A stretch of DNA of 64,000 nucleotides from an uncultured Lachnospiraceae bacterium (GCA_910577115.1 CAJTMC010000016.1:1-64000); one strand, 5' to 3'. Positions 16,968-26,330 are shown, numbered from the stretch's first letter. The notes: generated by a model from the letters alone, not told the origin. Program-made: numbers and translations.

Positions 16968-17255
16968 ATGGAAGATTTAACACGCACACAATTCATACAG
17001 TTGACGCCGGAGGATTTGGGAGAGGCTGCTTCGGTTAAAGATGTGCTGGCTTCCGTATATGCGGCCCTTACGGAGAAGGGATACAATCCGGTGAATCAGA
17101 TTGTCGGTTATATCATGTCAGGAGATCCTACTTATATCACAAGCCATAAAGGTGCAAGGGCTATGATTATGAAGGCGGAGCGCGATGAGCTTGTGGAGGA
17201 GCTGCTTAAGAATTATATCGTGAGTCAGGGCTGGAGCAGTATCCGAAGATTTTAA
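16968..17255 (+). CDS. ireB: IreB family regulatory phosphoprotein (UPF0297)
   Basis: 95 residues with the family core EKGYNPVNQIVGYIMSGDPTYI and ERDELVEELLKNYI. In Enterococcus IreB is phosphorylated on N-terminal threonines by the PASTA kinase IreK and affects cephalosporin tolerance; threonines are present at positions 5 and 7 here. It is the first gene of the conserved ireB-ruvX-DUF1292 group. Confidence 0.92.
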   Translation: MEDLTRTQFIQLTPEDLGEAASVKDVLASVYAALTEKGYNPVNQIVGYIMSGDPTYITSHKGARAMIMKAERDELVEELLKNYIVSQGWSSIRRF

Positions 17256-17290
17256 ACCAATCAGGCAACACGCGAAGCAGGGGGACATGC

Positions 17291-17725
17291 ATGAGAAAAA
17301 TGGGGTTGGATTTTGGCTCAAAGACAGTAGGAGTAGCTGTGAGCGATCCTTTACAAATTACCGCACAAGGGGTAGAAATTGTGCGCAGAAAGTCTGAAAA
17401 TAAGCTTCGTCAGACGCTGGCGCGCATCGAGGAACTGATTGTAGAGTACGAGGTAGACGAGCTGGTGCTCGGTTTTCCAAAAAATATGAATGACACGTTG
17501 GGAGAGCGCGCGGAGAAAACACAGGAATTTAAGGATATGCTTGAGAGAAGGACAGGGCTTAGCGTACAGCTGTGGGACGAGCGTTTAACTACGGTGGCAG
17601 CAGATAAAGCGATGATGGAAGCCGGTATAAGACGTGAGGAACGAAAAGAGCACGTTGACAGGATAGCGGCGGTTTTTATTTTGCAGGGATATTTGGATTA
17701 CTTAAAAAATAAGGAGCAAATGTGA
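17291..17725 (+). CDS. ruvX: Holliday junction resolvase-like RuvX (YqgF)
   Basis: 144 residues with RNase H-like fold: LDFGSKTVGVAVSDP at the N-terminus, LVLGFPKNM in the middle and WDERLTTVAA toward the end hold the acidic metal ligands. Acts on Holliday junctions or 16S rRNA 5' maturation depending on the species. Sits between ireB and DUF1292 as in Bacillus. Confidence 0.93.
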   Translation: MRKMGLDFGSKTVGVAVSDPLQITAQGVEIVRRKSENKLRQTLARIEELIVEYEVDELVLGFPKNMNDTLGERAEKTQEFKDMLERRTGLSVQLWDERLTTVAADKAMMEAGIRREERKEHVDRIAAVFILQGYLDYLKNKEQM

Positions 17726-17758
17726 AATCAGAGATTTCACATGGCAAATTTGCGCGGA
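17722..17758 (+). repeat. Intergenic hairpin element, copy 2
   Basis: GTGAAATC and GATTTCAC form a tight hairpin over the ruvX stop, followed by GGCAAATTTGCGC. Same pattern as at 11303 and 23493. Confidence 0.5.
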
Positions 17759-17787
17759 ATTGACAACTGTATGGAGGTTGTGTAACG

Positions 17788-18045
17788 ATGGAGAAGATTA
17801 CCTTTGTGCCGGATGGCGGCGATGCTGTGGATTTTTATGTGCTGGAGCAGACCGTTATCGGCGGGGTGAATTATATTCTGGTGACAGATGCGGAAGATGA
17901 CGAGGATGGCGAGGCTTATATTTTAAAGGCGGAATCCGGGGCAGAGAAGGAAGAGCAGGTTTATAGCATGGTCGAGGACGACAATGAGCTTGCGGCTGTT
18001 TCGGGCGTCTTTGAAAGTATGCTGGACGACATTGATCTTGTCTGA
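17788..18045 (+). CDS. DUF1292 (UPF0473) protein
   Basis: 85 residues, very acidic. The pattern VLEQTVIGGVNYILV followed by EAYILKAE is typical of DUF1292. Function unknown. Position after ruvX is conserved across Firmicutes. Confidence 0.88.
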   Translation: MEKITFVPDGGDAVDFYVLEQTVIGGVNYILVTDAEDDEDGEAYILKAESGAEKEEQVYSMVEDDNELAAVSGVFESMLDDIDLV

Positions 18046-18082
18046 AATCGGTTTATGAGCAGAAATGTTACTGTTAGGGAGG

Positions 18083-18187
18083 ACTTAGCATTTACTGCTA
18101 AGTTCGTAAGAACGCGTATCGCAGTTAAGTAAAAATCCATTTGTCAATGAACTTGTTCGTTTTGCAATTTTTGCATGGATTTTTACT
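18083..18187 (+). repeat. Pair of strong hairpins upstream of RNase J
   Basis: ACTTAGCA/TGCTAAGT (18083-18103) and a 13-pair stem of 18128-18140 with 18175-18187 around a 34-base loop. Neither has a proper T run at its end. They occupy the 5' leader of the RNase J gene, so they may serve RNA processing or autoregulation. Confidence 0.55.
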
Positions 18188-18242
18188 GGTTACTGGGACG
18201 AAGTGAACAGTAATGCGGAAATATTTTTTTAGGAGGTTAGGC

Positions 18243-19916
18243 TTGAAACAGAACAAAAAACAAAATACGGCGAAGCTTAAGATCGTTCCTTTGGGAGGTC
18301 TTGAGCAAATTGGAATGAACATTACTGCCTTTGAGTATGAAGACAGTATTGTTGTGGTGGACTGCGGTCTCAGTTTTCCGGCAGACGATATGCTTGGAGT
18401 GGATTTAGTGATTCCTGATATCACATATCTTAAAAACAATCAGGATAAGGTAAAGGGTTTTGTAATCACGCATGGACATGAGGATCACATCGGAGCGCTT
18501 CCGTATGTGCTCAAGGAGCTGAATGTGCCTGTTTATGCAACAAAGCTGACAATGGGTATTATTGAAAATAAATTAGAGGAGCACAATCTGATTCATAATG
18601 TGCGCAGAAAAGTTGTAAAATTTGGGCAGAATATTAATTTGGGCTGTTTCCGGATTGAGTTCATCAAGACAAACCACAGCATCGTGGACGCGGCGGCGCT
18701 TGCGATTTATTCTCCTGCGGGGATTGTGGTACACACAGGCGATTTTAAGGTGGATTATACGCCTGTATACGGTGATGCGATTGACTTGCAGCGTTTTGCA
18801 GAGCTTGGAAAAAAAGGCGTGCTTGCGCTGATGTGCGACTCTACCAATGCGGAGCGCGCAGGATTTACACCGTCCGAGAAGAAACTCGGACATGTGTTCG
18901 ATACATTATTTGAGGAGCATAAAAAGACGCGCATTATTATCGCAACGTTTGCTTCCAATGTGGACAGAGTGCAGCAGATTATCAATACGGCTTATAAATT
19001 TGGCAGAAAGGTTGTCGTGGAAGGGCGCAGCATGGTGAATATTATAGAAACCGCGTCCGGATTGAACCGCATCAGCATTCCCGACAATACATTGATTGAC
19101 ATTGAGCGGTTGAAAAATTATCCGAGGGATAAGACTGTTATTATTACGACGGGAAGTCAGGGAGAGAGCATGGCGGCGCTCAGCCGCATGGCAAATGGTA
19201 TGCACAAGCGCATTACCATAGGAAAGGGCGATACGGTGATTTTTTCCTCAAGCCCGATACCCGGAAACGAGAAGGCTGTTACAAGAGTCATCAATGAGCT
19301 TTTCAAAAAGGGAGCGGATGTCATCTTTCAGGAAACACATGTTTCCGGCCATGCATGTCAAGAGGAAATTAAGCTGATTTACACACTTACAAAACCGAAA
19401 TACGCAGTGCCGGTACATGGGGAATACAAGCATTTGAAGGCACAGGCAAAGATTGCAATGGAACTGGGCTACGATAAGGAGGAGGTATTTATTCTCCAGT
19501 CGGGCGATGTGCTCGCACTTGATGCGGACAGCGCGCAGATTGTGGACAAGGTTCCCGTCGGGGCTGTGCTGGTGGACGGACTTGGTGTTGGTGATGTCGG
19601 AAACGTGGTTTTGCGTGACAGGCAGCATCTTGCGGAGGACGGAATTTTGATTGTCGTGCTGTCGCTTGATTCCGCGACGGGTGAGCTTCTTGCGGGGCCT
19701 GACATTGTGTCGAGAGGCTTTGTGTATGTCAAGGAGTCCGACGCGCTTTTAGAGGAAGCACACAAGATTATAGAGAAGGCAGTGCTGAACTGTCTCAAGA
19801 AAAATATTACGGACTGGGGTAAAATTAAGGGAACAATCAAGGATACGTTAGGCGATTTTGTATGGAAAAAGACAAAAAGGCGTCCGATGATTTTACCGAT
19901 TATAATGGAGATTTAA
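18243..19916 (+). CDS. rnj: Ribonuclease J
   Basis: 557 residues. Metallo-beta-lactamase domain with HGHEDHIG (H77, H79, D81, H82), beta-CASP domain (SNVDRVQQI, EGRSMVNI) and C-terminal SGDVLALD region. 5'-exo/endoribonuclease of mRNA decay and maturation. TTG 18243 sits six bases after AGGAGG; the ATG at 18213 has no ribosome site. It interrupts the usual DUF1292-mltG order. Confidence 0.93.
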   Translation: MKQNKKQNTAKLKIVPLGGLEQIGMNITAFEYEDSIVVVDCGLSFPADDMLGVDLVIPDITYLKNNQDKVKGFVITHGHEDHIGALPYVLKELNVPVYATKLTMGIIENKLEEHNLIHNVRRKVVKFGQNINLGCFRIEFIKTNHSIVDAAALAIYSPAGIVVHTGDFKVDYTPVYGDAIDLQRFAELGKKGVLALMCDSTNAERAGFTPSEKKLGHVFDTLFEEHKKTRIIIATFASNVDRVQQIINTAYKFGRKVVVEGRSMVNIIETASGLNRISIPDNTLIDIERLKNYPRDKTVIITTGSQGESMAALSRMANGMHKRITIGKGDTVIFSSSPIPGNEKAVTRVINELFKKGADVIFQETHVSGHACQEEIKLIYTLTKPKYAVPVHGEYKHLKAQAKIAMELGYDKEEVFILQSGDVLALDADSAQIVDKVPVGAVLVDGLGVGDVGNVVLRDRQHLAEDGILIVVLSLDSATGELLAGPDIVSRGFVYVKESDALLEEAHKIIEKAVLNCLKKNITDWGKIKGTIKDTLGDFVWKKTKRRPMILPIIMEI

Positions 19917-19920
19917 GAAT

Positions 19921-20295
19921 ATGAATGCAAAACAGCTTTTAGGAGCGATATCAGCCATGATTATAAAAACGGCGGCGGCAGTCGTCATCATTATTGTCGT
20001 GTTTCGCCTTGCCGTTGGCGCTTACGACTTCGGATATCAGGTGTTTGCGGATCTGCCTGTGAGTGAAGGCGAGGGCAGAATTGTAAGCGTTGTGGTGAAA
20101 GAGGGGCAAAGCTGTCGTGAGCTGGCAAAGGAGCTGGAGGAGAAGGGGCTGATTAACAATTCCTATGTGTTTTTTATTCAGGAGCATTTTTCTGACTACA
20201 AAGATATGATACAACCGGGAACGTATGAGCTTAGCACCGCGATGAACTCGGAGCAGATGCTTGAGGTGCTCTGCCATGTCGAGGAGGAAGAATGA
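19921..20295 (+). CDS. MltG-like short protein (N-terminal part only)
   Basis: 124 residues: one membrane helix near residues 12-30, then an extracellular LysM-like segment (VVVKEGQSCRELAKELEEKG, IQPGTYELS) matching the N-terminal part of MltG/YceG. The catalytic lytic transglycosylase part is absent, and the frame ends cleanly at 20295. Similar short forms are common in Lachnospiraceae. The gene starts 4 bases after rnj, so the two are cotranscribed. Confidence 0.75.
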   Translation: MNAKQLLGAISAMIIKTAAAVVIIIVVFRLAVGAYDFGYQVFADLPVSEGEGRIVSVVVKEGQSCRELAKELEEKGLINNSYVFFIQEHFSDYKDMIQPGTYELSTAMNSEQMLEVLCHVEEEE

Positions 20296-20315
20296 AAAGA
20301 AACACTAAGGCAGCA

Positions 20316-20397
20316 AATCGAATAAAATTCGATTAAGACGCTGTCTAACGTGTTTCTAAATTTCATTCTGCAAGTTTGTGTATCCACAAACTTGCAG
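20316..20397 (+). repeat. Two perfect intergenic hairpins
   Basis: AATCGAAT/ATTCGATT (20316-20334) and CTGCAAGTTTGTG/CACAAACTTGCAG (20368-20397, 13 perfect pairs, loop TATC). No T run follows. They sit in the leader of the trmR gene. Confidence 0.55.
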
Positions 20398-20426
20398 GAC
20401 GTGTGGATGCAGGGAGGTAGTAACAA

Positions 20427-21107
20427 ATGACAGACGAGCGGATGCTGACGTTTATCCATTCCTTTGACAGAGGAAAGCCGGATTATTTAAACGAACTGGA
20501 GCAGTATTCGCTGGAAACCAATGTGCCGATTATCAGACCTCAGATGCAAAGCCTGTTAAGGCTGCTGATTACATGGGGGAAGCCCATGCACGTTCTTGAG
20601 GTGGGTACTGCCATTGGTTTTTCTGCGTTATTGATGAGTGAATATGCGCCTCGGGGGTGTCATATTACGACGATTGAAAAGTATGAAAAGCGGATACCTG
20701 TTGCAAAGGAAAACTTTATCAAATACGGCAAGGAGAAAGACATCACGCTTCTTGAGGGAGACGCTGCCCAAATTTTGTCCGGACTTTCGGACGACAGGGC
20801 GTACGATATGATTTTCATGGATGCGGCAAAGGGGCAGTATATTCATTTTCTGCCGGATATTTTGCGCCTTCTTGCACCGAATGGGATATTGGTGTCGGAT
20901 AATATTCTGCAGGAAGGGGAGCTGATTGAGTCGAAGTATGCCGTAACGCGCAGAAACCGCACGATTCACAACCGGATGCGGGAATATCTGTATGCATTGA
21001 CGCACAATGACGCGCTGGAAACCATGATACTGCCGATCGCGGACGGGGTGACGCTTTCCGTTCGGCGGCGGGCAGAATGTGACTTTGAAGGGAGCAGGGG
21101 AATTTAG
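20427..21107 (+). CDS. trmR: O-methyltransferase, tRNA 5-hydroxyuridine methyltransferase TrmR type
   Basis: 226 residues, class I SAM methyltransferase of the YrrM/CCoAOMT type: LEVGTAIGFSALLMSEYAP is the SAM loop, FMDAAKGQY and LVSDNIL hold metal and substrate residues. In Bacillus this gene neighbours U32 genes and methylates 5-hydroxyuridine at tRNA position 34. Here too the U32 gene starts immediately after the stop codon. Confidence 0.85.
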   Translation: MTDERMLTFIHSFDRGKPDYLNELEQYSLETNVPIIRPQMQSLLRLLITWGKPMHVLEVGTAIGFSALLMSEYAPRGCHITTIEKYEKRIPVAKENFIKYGKEKDITLLEGDAAQILSGLSDDRAYDMIFMDAAKGQYIHFLPDILRLLAPNGILVSDNILQEGELIESKYAVTRRNRTIHNRMREYLYALTHNDALETMILPIADGVTLSVRRRAECDFEGSRGI

Positions 21108-22364
21108 ATGAACAATAAAAGACAAGGAAAACCGGAGCTTTTGGTGCCTGCAAGCAGCCTGGAGGTATTGAAAACGGCAGTGGTATTTGGAGCAGATGCC
21201 GTTTACATTGGTGGCGAGGCGTTCGGGCTTCGCGCGAAGGCGAAAAACTTTTCTATGGAAGATATGGCAGAAGGCATTGCGTTTGCGCATGCACAGAATG
21301 TCAAGGTGTATGTCACTGCGAATATCCTTGCACATAATGGCGATTTGGAAGGGGCACGCAAATATTTTGAGGAATTGAAGGCGCTAAAGCCCGACGCGCT
21401 GATCATTTCCGATCCGGGAATGTTTATGATTGCGCAGGAAGTCTGTCCCGAGATTGAGATTCATATTTCCACACAGGCGAATAATACGAACTACCAAACG
21501 TATCTCTTTTGGTGGCAGCAGGGTGCAAAACGTGTTGTGTCGGCGCGCGAACTGTCGCTGGCGGAAATCCGGCAGATTCGGGATCATATTCCGCAGGAAA
21601 TGGAGATTGAGAGCTTTATTCATGGTGCGATGTGCATTTCGTATTCGGGACGCTGCCTGTTGTCAAGCTATTTTACGGGAAGAGATGCAAACCGCGGCGC
21701 ATGCACGCACCCATGCCGTTGGAAATATGCCGTTGTGGAGGAGCAAAGACCGGGTGAGTATCTTCCGGTTTATGAAAACGAGCGGGGGACTTATATTTTT
21801 AACTCAAAAGATTTGTGCATGATAGAGCACATTCCGGAAATCGTTGCGGCGGGAATTGACAGTCTGAAAATCGAAGGGCGTATGAAAACGGCATTGTATG
21901 TAGCGTGTGTGGCGCGTACTTACAGAAAGGCGATTGACGACTTTTTTGCGTCGGAGGAGAGCTACCGCGCGAATATGGAATGGTACAGGGCGGAGATTGC
22001 AAAATGTACTTACCGGCAGTTTACTACGGGATTTTACTTTGGAAAGCCGGATGAAAATACGCAGATCTATGACAGCAATACGTATGTGAATGAGTCTGTT
22101 TATTTGGGGATTGTGGATTTGGTTGATGAGCGGGGATTTGCCAGATTTGAACAGAAGAATAAATTCTGTGTGGGCGATGTAATCGAGATTATGAAGCCCG
22201 ACGGAAGAAATGTCAGCGCGAAGGTGCTTTCGATGTATAATGAGGAAGGCGAGGCGGTGGGGAGCTGTCCGCATTCGAAGCAGATCCTGTATGTCGAACT
22301 CAGCGAAACGCCGGAGAGGTATGATATTATGCGGACGGAAGCTGAGAAGGCGGGATTATTATGA
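21108..22364 (+). CDS. U32 family peptidase-like protein, tRNA uridine hydroxylation (TrhP type)
   Basis: 418 residues with the U32 signature (ESFIHGAMCISYSGRCLLSS) and further cysteines in the C-terminal half. Family knowledge: TrhP/YegQ members make 5-hydroxyuridine at tRNA position 34 using prephenate. The adjacency to trmR supports that job. Bacillus has two such genes in tandem; here there is one. Confidence 0.85.
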   Translation: MNNKRQGKPELLVPASSLEVLKTAVVFGADAVYIGGEAFGLRAKAKNFSMEDMAEGIAFAHAQNVKVYVTANILAHNGDLEGARKYFEELKALKPDALIISDPGMFMIAQEVCPEIEIHISTQANNTNYQTYLFWWQQGAKRVVSARELSLAEIRQIRDHIPQEMEIESFIHGAMCISYSGRCLLSSYFTGRDANRGACTHPCRWKYAVVEEQRPGEYLPVYENERGTYIFNSKDLCMIEHIPEIVAAGIDSLKIEGRMKTALYVACVARTYRKAIDDFFASEESYRANMEWYRAEIAKCTYRQFTTGFYFGKPDENTQIYDSNTYVNESVYLGIVDLVDERGFARFEQKNKFCVGDVIEIMKPDGRNVSAKVLSMYNEEGEAVGSCPHSKQILYVELSETPERYDIMRTEAEKAGLL

Positions 22365-22469
22365 CAAACTGGACATGGAGGTGCATAGGCAGATTTAAGA
22401 AATGCAGCTGCAGGAGTAGTAAGAAACTACGGAAGGGTTAGTGCATAAGATAATTTGGGGAGGAAGTTT

Positions 22470-23111
22470 GTGAAAAAGTTCACATACAAATATTATATTT
22501 CTAAATGGACCATTGTTTTCTTTCTGATTTGTATTCTCGGTGGCATAGTTATGGTGAAAGGGCTGATCAGGCAACAGCAGAGAATCCATATTAAAAGTAC
22601 TTATGATAAGTCAAAAATACATTTGGGGGACTGTATTGAATATGATATCTCTTATGACCTGCTATTGAGATGCTATCACAAAGGAGAATTATGGGAAGGA
22701 TACGCCACCATCTGCCATACCGATGCGTTCTCTATGGATAACCATTACTATGTCGCGACGGGGGAAAACAAAGAATATTACATAGACTTGGTTGTGCCGC
22801 CTGAATTTCAGCAGGAGTTCCAGCAGTTAATCGATGGTGAAATAAAAACATATCATGTATACGGAAGAATCGAAAAGGTAAAATTTCCGGTGACGTACGA
22901 TGATTCCGTTATGGAAGGGCTCATTTATTGTACCGGTATTCGCGATACGACGCAGCTCAATCAAATGATTTCGGAAAAATACCAATTAAAAATAATTGAT
23001 CCAAAGGAAAGGGAGAGTACGTGGTATAAAGGATTTCTGTTTTTTATCATGGGGATTTTGGGCGTGCTTGGCAGCAGCGAAAAGAAAAAATTGCACCGAA
23101 AAATGATTTGA
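22470..23111 (+). CDS. Membrane protein of unknown function (DUF6709-like)
   Basis: 213 residues. One helix near the N-terminus (WTIVFFLICILGGIVMV), an extracellular domain of about 150 residues, and a second helix close to the C-terminus (GFLFFIMGILGVLGS), then a basic tail. GTG 22470 follows GGGGAGGAAG; the TTG at 22455 lies upstream of that site and is rejected. I recall similar proteins as DUF6709, with low certainty. Confidence 0.6.
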   Translation: MKKFTYKYYISKWTIVFFLICILGGIVMVKGLIRQQQRIHIKSTYDKSKIHLGDCIEYDISYDLLLRCYHKGELWEGYATICHTDAFSMDNHYYVATGENKEYYIDLVVPPEFQQEFQQLIDGEIKTYHVYGRIEKVKFPVTYDDSVMEGLIYCTGIRDTTQLNQMISEKYQLKIIDPKERESTWYKGFLFFIMGILGVLGSSEKKKLHRKMI

Positions 23112-23357
23112 ATCGTTTTAGATAAGATAAAGAAAAAATAAGGTAGTACTTTTTACCAAAAATAAAATATTTATAAAAAATTATATATGCAATATGCAGA
23201 AAAAAGAGCAAATGCTGCGAAAATTTATAGAAAAGCCTTGATTTTTTGGAAAAGATATATTATTTTATAAAAAGCAAGGCGAGAGAATCGTATAAGGATT
23301 GCTTGCCAACAGAATTTAAATTCAAAACTATATATTCAGGATATCGTGAACGAAGGT

Positions 23358-23401
23358 GTTCCAAAAAAGAATAATATCTTTTTTTTGGAACTCTTTTTTT
23401 T
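23358..23401 (+). terminator. Intrinsic terminator upstream of glnN
   Basis: GTTCCAAAAAAGA/TCTTTTTTTTGGAAC with a following T run. The 463-base gap 23112-23574 holds an AT-rich stretch, this hairpin and the hairpin element at 23493; no further gene was seen. Confidence 0.75.
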
Positions 23402-23492
23402 CATGAACCTGAACGATATGACGCATGAAACATACACCATAACGTACATAGTAAGACCGGAATTTCGTGGTGCTCAAGTAAGTGAGGAGGAA

Positions 23493-23547
23493 GATTGAAA
23501 GAATTACATTCTTTCAATCGCAAATTTTGCATCAAGCACAAATTTGC
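23493..23547 (+). repeat. Intergenic hairpin element, copy 3
   Basis: GATTGAAAG/CTTTCAATC (23493-23519) followed by GCAAATTT/AAATTTGC (23520-23547). It stands in the leader of the glutamine synthetase gene and shares its pattern with 11303 and 17722. Confidence 0.5.
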
Positions 23548-23574
23548 AGACTAAGAAAGGAGTATGGTTATAAA

Positions 23575-25686
23575 ATGAGTGAATTATTGAATGTGGAAAG
23601 TATCTTTGGGGAAAAGGTTTTTACCATTACAAAGATGAAAGAGAGACTTCCAAAAAAGGTTTTTCAGGAAGTAAGAAGGGTAATGGAACAGGGCGGCGAG
23701 CTTTCGATGGCGGCGGCTGATGTTGTGGCGAAGGCAATGAAGGACTGGGCTGTCGAGAACGGCGCAACACATTACACGCACTGGTTCCAGCCGCTTACAG
23801 GTATCACTGCCGAGAAGCATGACTCCTTTGTATCGCATCCGGACGAGGAAGGAAGAATGCTGATGGAGTTTTCCGGTAAAGAGCTGATTAAGGGTGAGCC
23901 GGACGCGTCATCATTTCCTTCCGGAGGCTTGAGAGCTACCTTCGAGGCAAGAGGCTATACGGCGTGGGATATTACTTCACCTGCATTTTTGAAAGAGTCA
24001 GGATGCGGTACAATCCTCTGTATTCCGACAGCATTCTGCTCCTACACAGGTGAGGCGCTTGATAAAAAGACACCGTTGCTGCGCTCAATGGAGGCACTGA
24101 GCGAGCAGGCGCTGCGTATCGTAAGACTGTTTGGCGATACGGAAGCGACGAAGGTAACGGCTTCGGTGGGTCCGGAGCAGGAATATTTCCTTGTTGATAA
24201 AGATCTTTATATGCAGAGAAAAGACTTGATGTTTGCCGGACGCACGCTGTTCGGGGCGCTGCCTCCGAAAGGACAGGAGATGGAGGATCATTACTTCGGC
24301 GTTATCAAAGAGCGCGTCGGCGCCTATATGAAGGATTTGAACGTGGAGCTTTGGAAGCTCGGCGTGACGGCAAAAACGCAGCACAACGAGGTTGCACCTG
24401 CACAGCATGAGCTGGCTCCGATTTATGAGACAGCCAATATTGCGGTAGATCACAATCAGCTTGTTATGGAGACGATGAAGCGTGTCGCATACAAGCATGA
24501 CCTTAGATGCCTGCTCCATGAAAAGCCGTATAAGGGCGTAAACGGTTCCGGTAAGCATGACAACTGGTCGATTACGACAGACAGCGGCGTGAATCTGCTT
24601 GAGCCGGGCAATACGCCAAATAAGAACGTACGTTTCTTGCTGGTGCTTGCATGTATTATGAAGGCAGTGGATACACATGCAGACCTGCTGCGTCAGTCGG
24701 CATCGGACGTCGGAAATGACCACAGACTTGGCGCAAACGAGGCGCCTCCTGCGATTATTTCCATTTTCCTTGGAGACCAGCTTGAGGACGTGGTAAGGCA
24801 GCTTGTCGAAACCGGCGATGCGGCAAAGATTAAGAAAGGCGGAAAGCTGGAAACAGGTGTATCGACACTTCCCGATTTCGAGAAAGACGCGACAGACAGA
24901 AACAGGACGTCCCCCTTTGCATTTACCGGAAACAAATTTGAGTTTCGTATGGTCGGCTCGGCTGACTCGATTGCAAGCCCGAACACGACGCTGAATGCGA
25001 TTGTGGCAGAGGCATTCTGTGAGGCGGCTGACAGAATTGAGAGCGCAGACGATAAGGAAATGGCAATACATGATTTGATTAAGGAATACATGACAAATCA
25101 CCAGAGAATCGTATTCAACGGAAACGGATATTCGGACGAGTGGGTTGCAGAGGCGAAGCGGAGAGGACTTCCCAACATTAAGTCAATGGTTGAGGCGGCA
25201 TCGACACTTACGACAAAAAAAGCAGTGGATTTATTTGAGAAATTTAATATTTTCACAAAGGTTGAGCTTGAGTCGCGCGAGGAAATTATTTATGAGACCT
25301 ATGCAAAGACAATCAACATCGAGGCGCTCACAATGATTGACATGGCAGGAAAGGACATTCTTCCGGCAGTGGCATCTTACGCAGGCGATTTGGCAAATTC
25401 CATTATCGCGGTAAAAGAGGCAGGCGCTACGGCAGCGGCGCAGATTGAGGTGCTCAATGAAGTCGACGGGCTTTTGGCAGTGGCGAAAAAAGCGCTCAAT
25501 ACCTTAAAGGAGGTTGAGGCAAAAGCGTCGGCAATGGAGGACGTAAAAGCGCAGGCATTTTATTACAAGGATACCGTAAGGGACGCAATGGACGCACTCC
25601 GCGAGCCGGTTGACAAACTGGAGATGATCGTGGACGGTGCAATATGGCCGATTCCGACGTATGGCGATTTGATGTTTGAGGTATAA
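23575..25686 (+). CDS. glnN: Glutamine synthetase type III (GlnN)
   Basis: 703 residues, the length of GSIII enzymes and much longer than GlnA type I. Motifs: THYTHWFQPLTG, GPEQEYFLVD, NEVAPAQHELAPIYE, NGSGKHDNWS and NRTSPFAFTGNKFEFR for nucleotide, ammonia and glutamate binding. ATG 23575 follows GAAAGGAG. Makes glutamine from glutamate and ammonia. The leader resembles that of the flavoprotein at 15881. Confidence 0.95.
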   Translation: MSELLNVESIFGEKVFTITKMKERLPKKVFQEVRRVMEQGGELSMAAADVVAKAMKDWAVENGATHYTHWFQPLTGITAEKHDSFVSHPDEEGRMLMEFSGKELIKGEPDASSFPSGGLRATFEARGYTAWDITSPAFLKESGCGTILCIPTAFCSYTGEALDKKTPLLRSMEALSEQALRIVRLFGDTEATKVTASVGPEQEYFLVDKDLYMQRKDLMFAGRTLFGALPPKGQEMEDHYFGVIKERVGAYMKDLNVELWKLGVTAKTQHNEVAPAQHELAPIYETANIAVDHNQLVMETMKRVAYKHDLRCLLHEKPYKGVNGSGKHDNWSITTDSGVNLLEPGNTPNKNVRFLLVLACIMKAVDTHADLLRQSASDVGNDHRLGANEAPPAIISIFLGDQLEDVVRQLVETGDAAKIKKGGKLETGVSTLPDFEKDATDRNRTSPFAFTGNKFEFRMVGSADSIASPNTTLNAIVAEAFCEAADRIESADDKEMAIHDLIKEYMTNHQRIVFNGNGYSDEWVAEAKRRGLPNIKSMVEAASTLTTKKAVDLFEKFNIFTKVELESREEIIYETYAKTINIEALTMIDMAGKDILPAVASYAGDLANSIIAVKEAGATAAAQIEVLNEVDGLLAVAKKALNTLKEVEAKASAMEDVKAQAFYYKDTVRDAMDALREPVDKLEMIVDGAIWPIPTYGDLMFEV

Positions 25687-25695
25687 CAGGGCAAT

Positions 25696-25740
25696 GCAAA
25701 AAAGAAAGGGTGTCTTGGGAAAGATGTCCTTTCTTTTTGC
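25696..25740 (+). terminator. Intrinsic terminator of glnN
   Basis: GCAAAAAAGAAAGG/CCTTTCTTTTTGC stem with a T-rich right arm, ten bases past the glnN stop. Confidence 0.8.
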
Positions 25741-25787
25741 TGTGGAAATTGAGACAAATGAAGTGGAAGAAGGGAGATTAATCATAA

Positions 25788-26180
25788 ATGTATTGCAGCA
25801 GGGAAAAAGAGAATTGGTATATAAATGAGATGATTGATAAATTAAAAGATGATGCTATAAAAAATGAAGAATTATTTGACTGTCTAAATAGTAAAAATTT
25901 CAATATAGTTGGATTATCTATATACAAAATAATTGACCGAAAATTTTGCGATAAAAATATAATAAAGGCACTTACTAAAATTGCTGCGATGCTGAGCGGC
26001 TATAAAATAGCAGGACCATATCAACTGGGACACTTAGCGATAGCCGCACTATTTTTAGTCGGGGATAAATCAGCTTTAGAATATTTTAACCAGCTTTCCG
26101 AAAATTTAAATGACAACGATAAATATCTTGTAGATAACTTAATAAAAGGTATGCAGGCAAATGGTGAAAAAGGTGTATGA
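25788..26180 (+). CDS. Small helical protein of unknown function
   Basis: 130 residues, mostly helical with a HEAT-like feel (KNIIKALTKIAAML, LGHLAIAALFLVGD, KYLVDNLIKGM). AT-rich compared with its neighbours, suggesting later arrival. It resembles small immunity-type proteins, but no Rhs gene is close. Family not recognised. Confidence 0.5.
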   Translation: MYCSREKENWYINEMIDKLKDDAIKNEELFDCLNSKNFNIVGLSIYKIIDRKFCDKNIIKALTKIAAMLSGYKIAGPYQLGHLAIAALFLVGDKSALEYFNQLSENLNDNDKYLVDNLIKGMQANGEKGV

Positions 26181-26301
26181 AAGTCCGGAGCATGGAGCAT
26201 TTGTCCCGGATAAAAGACCAAAATCATCAATTCATTCACACAAGGTATATATCATAACGTATTTAGCTGCGGAAATAGTTATTGTAATGGGCAGCGATTA
26301 A

Positions 26302-26330
26302 TTGACACAAGTGCGCACAATTGATAAAAT
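26302..26330 (+). promoter_or_regulatory. Sigma-A promoter for the hybrid kinase gene
   Basis: TTGACA, 17 bases, TAAAAT; about 100 bases before the ATG. Confidence 0.6.

Noticed and set aside
23112..23574. Possible riboswitch in the long glnN leader
   Set aside because: No glutamine or glnA RNA motif could be recognised, only a terminator and the repeated hairpins.
24085..25101. Long minus-strand frame inside glnN
   Set aside because: Codon shadow of a conserved glutamine synthetase; no ribosome site.
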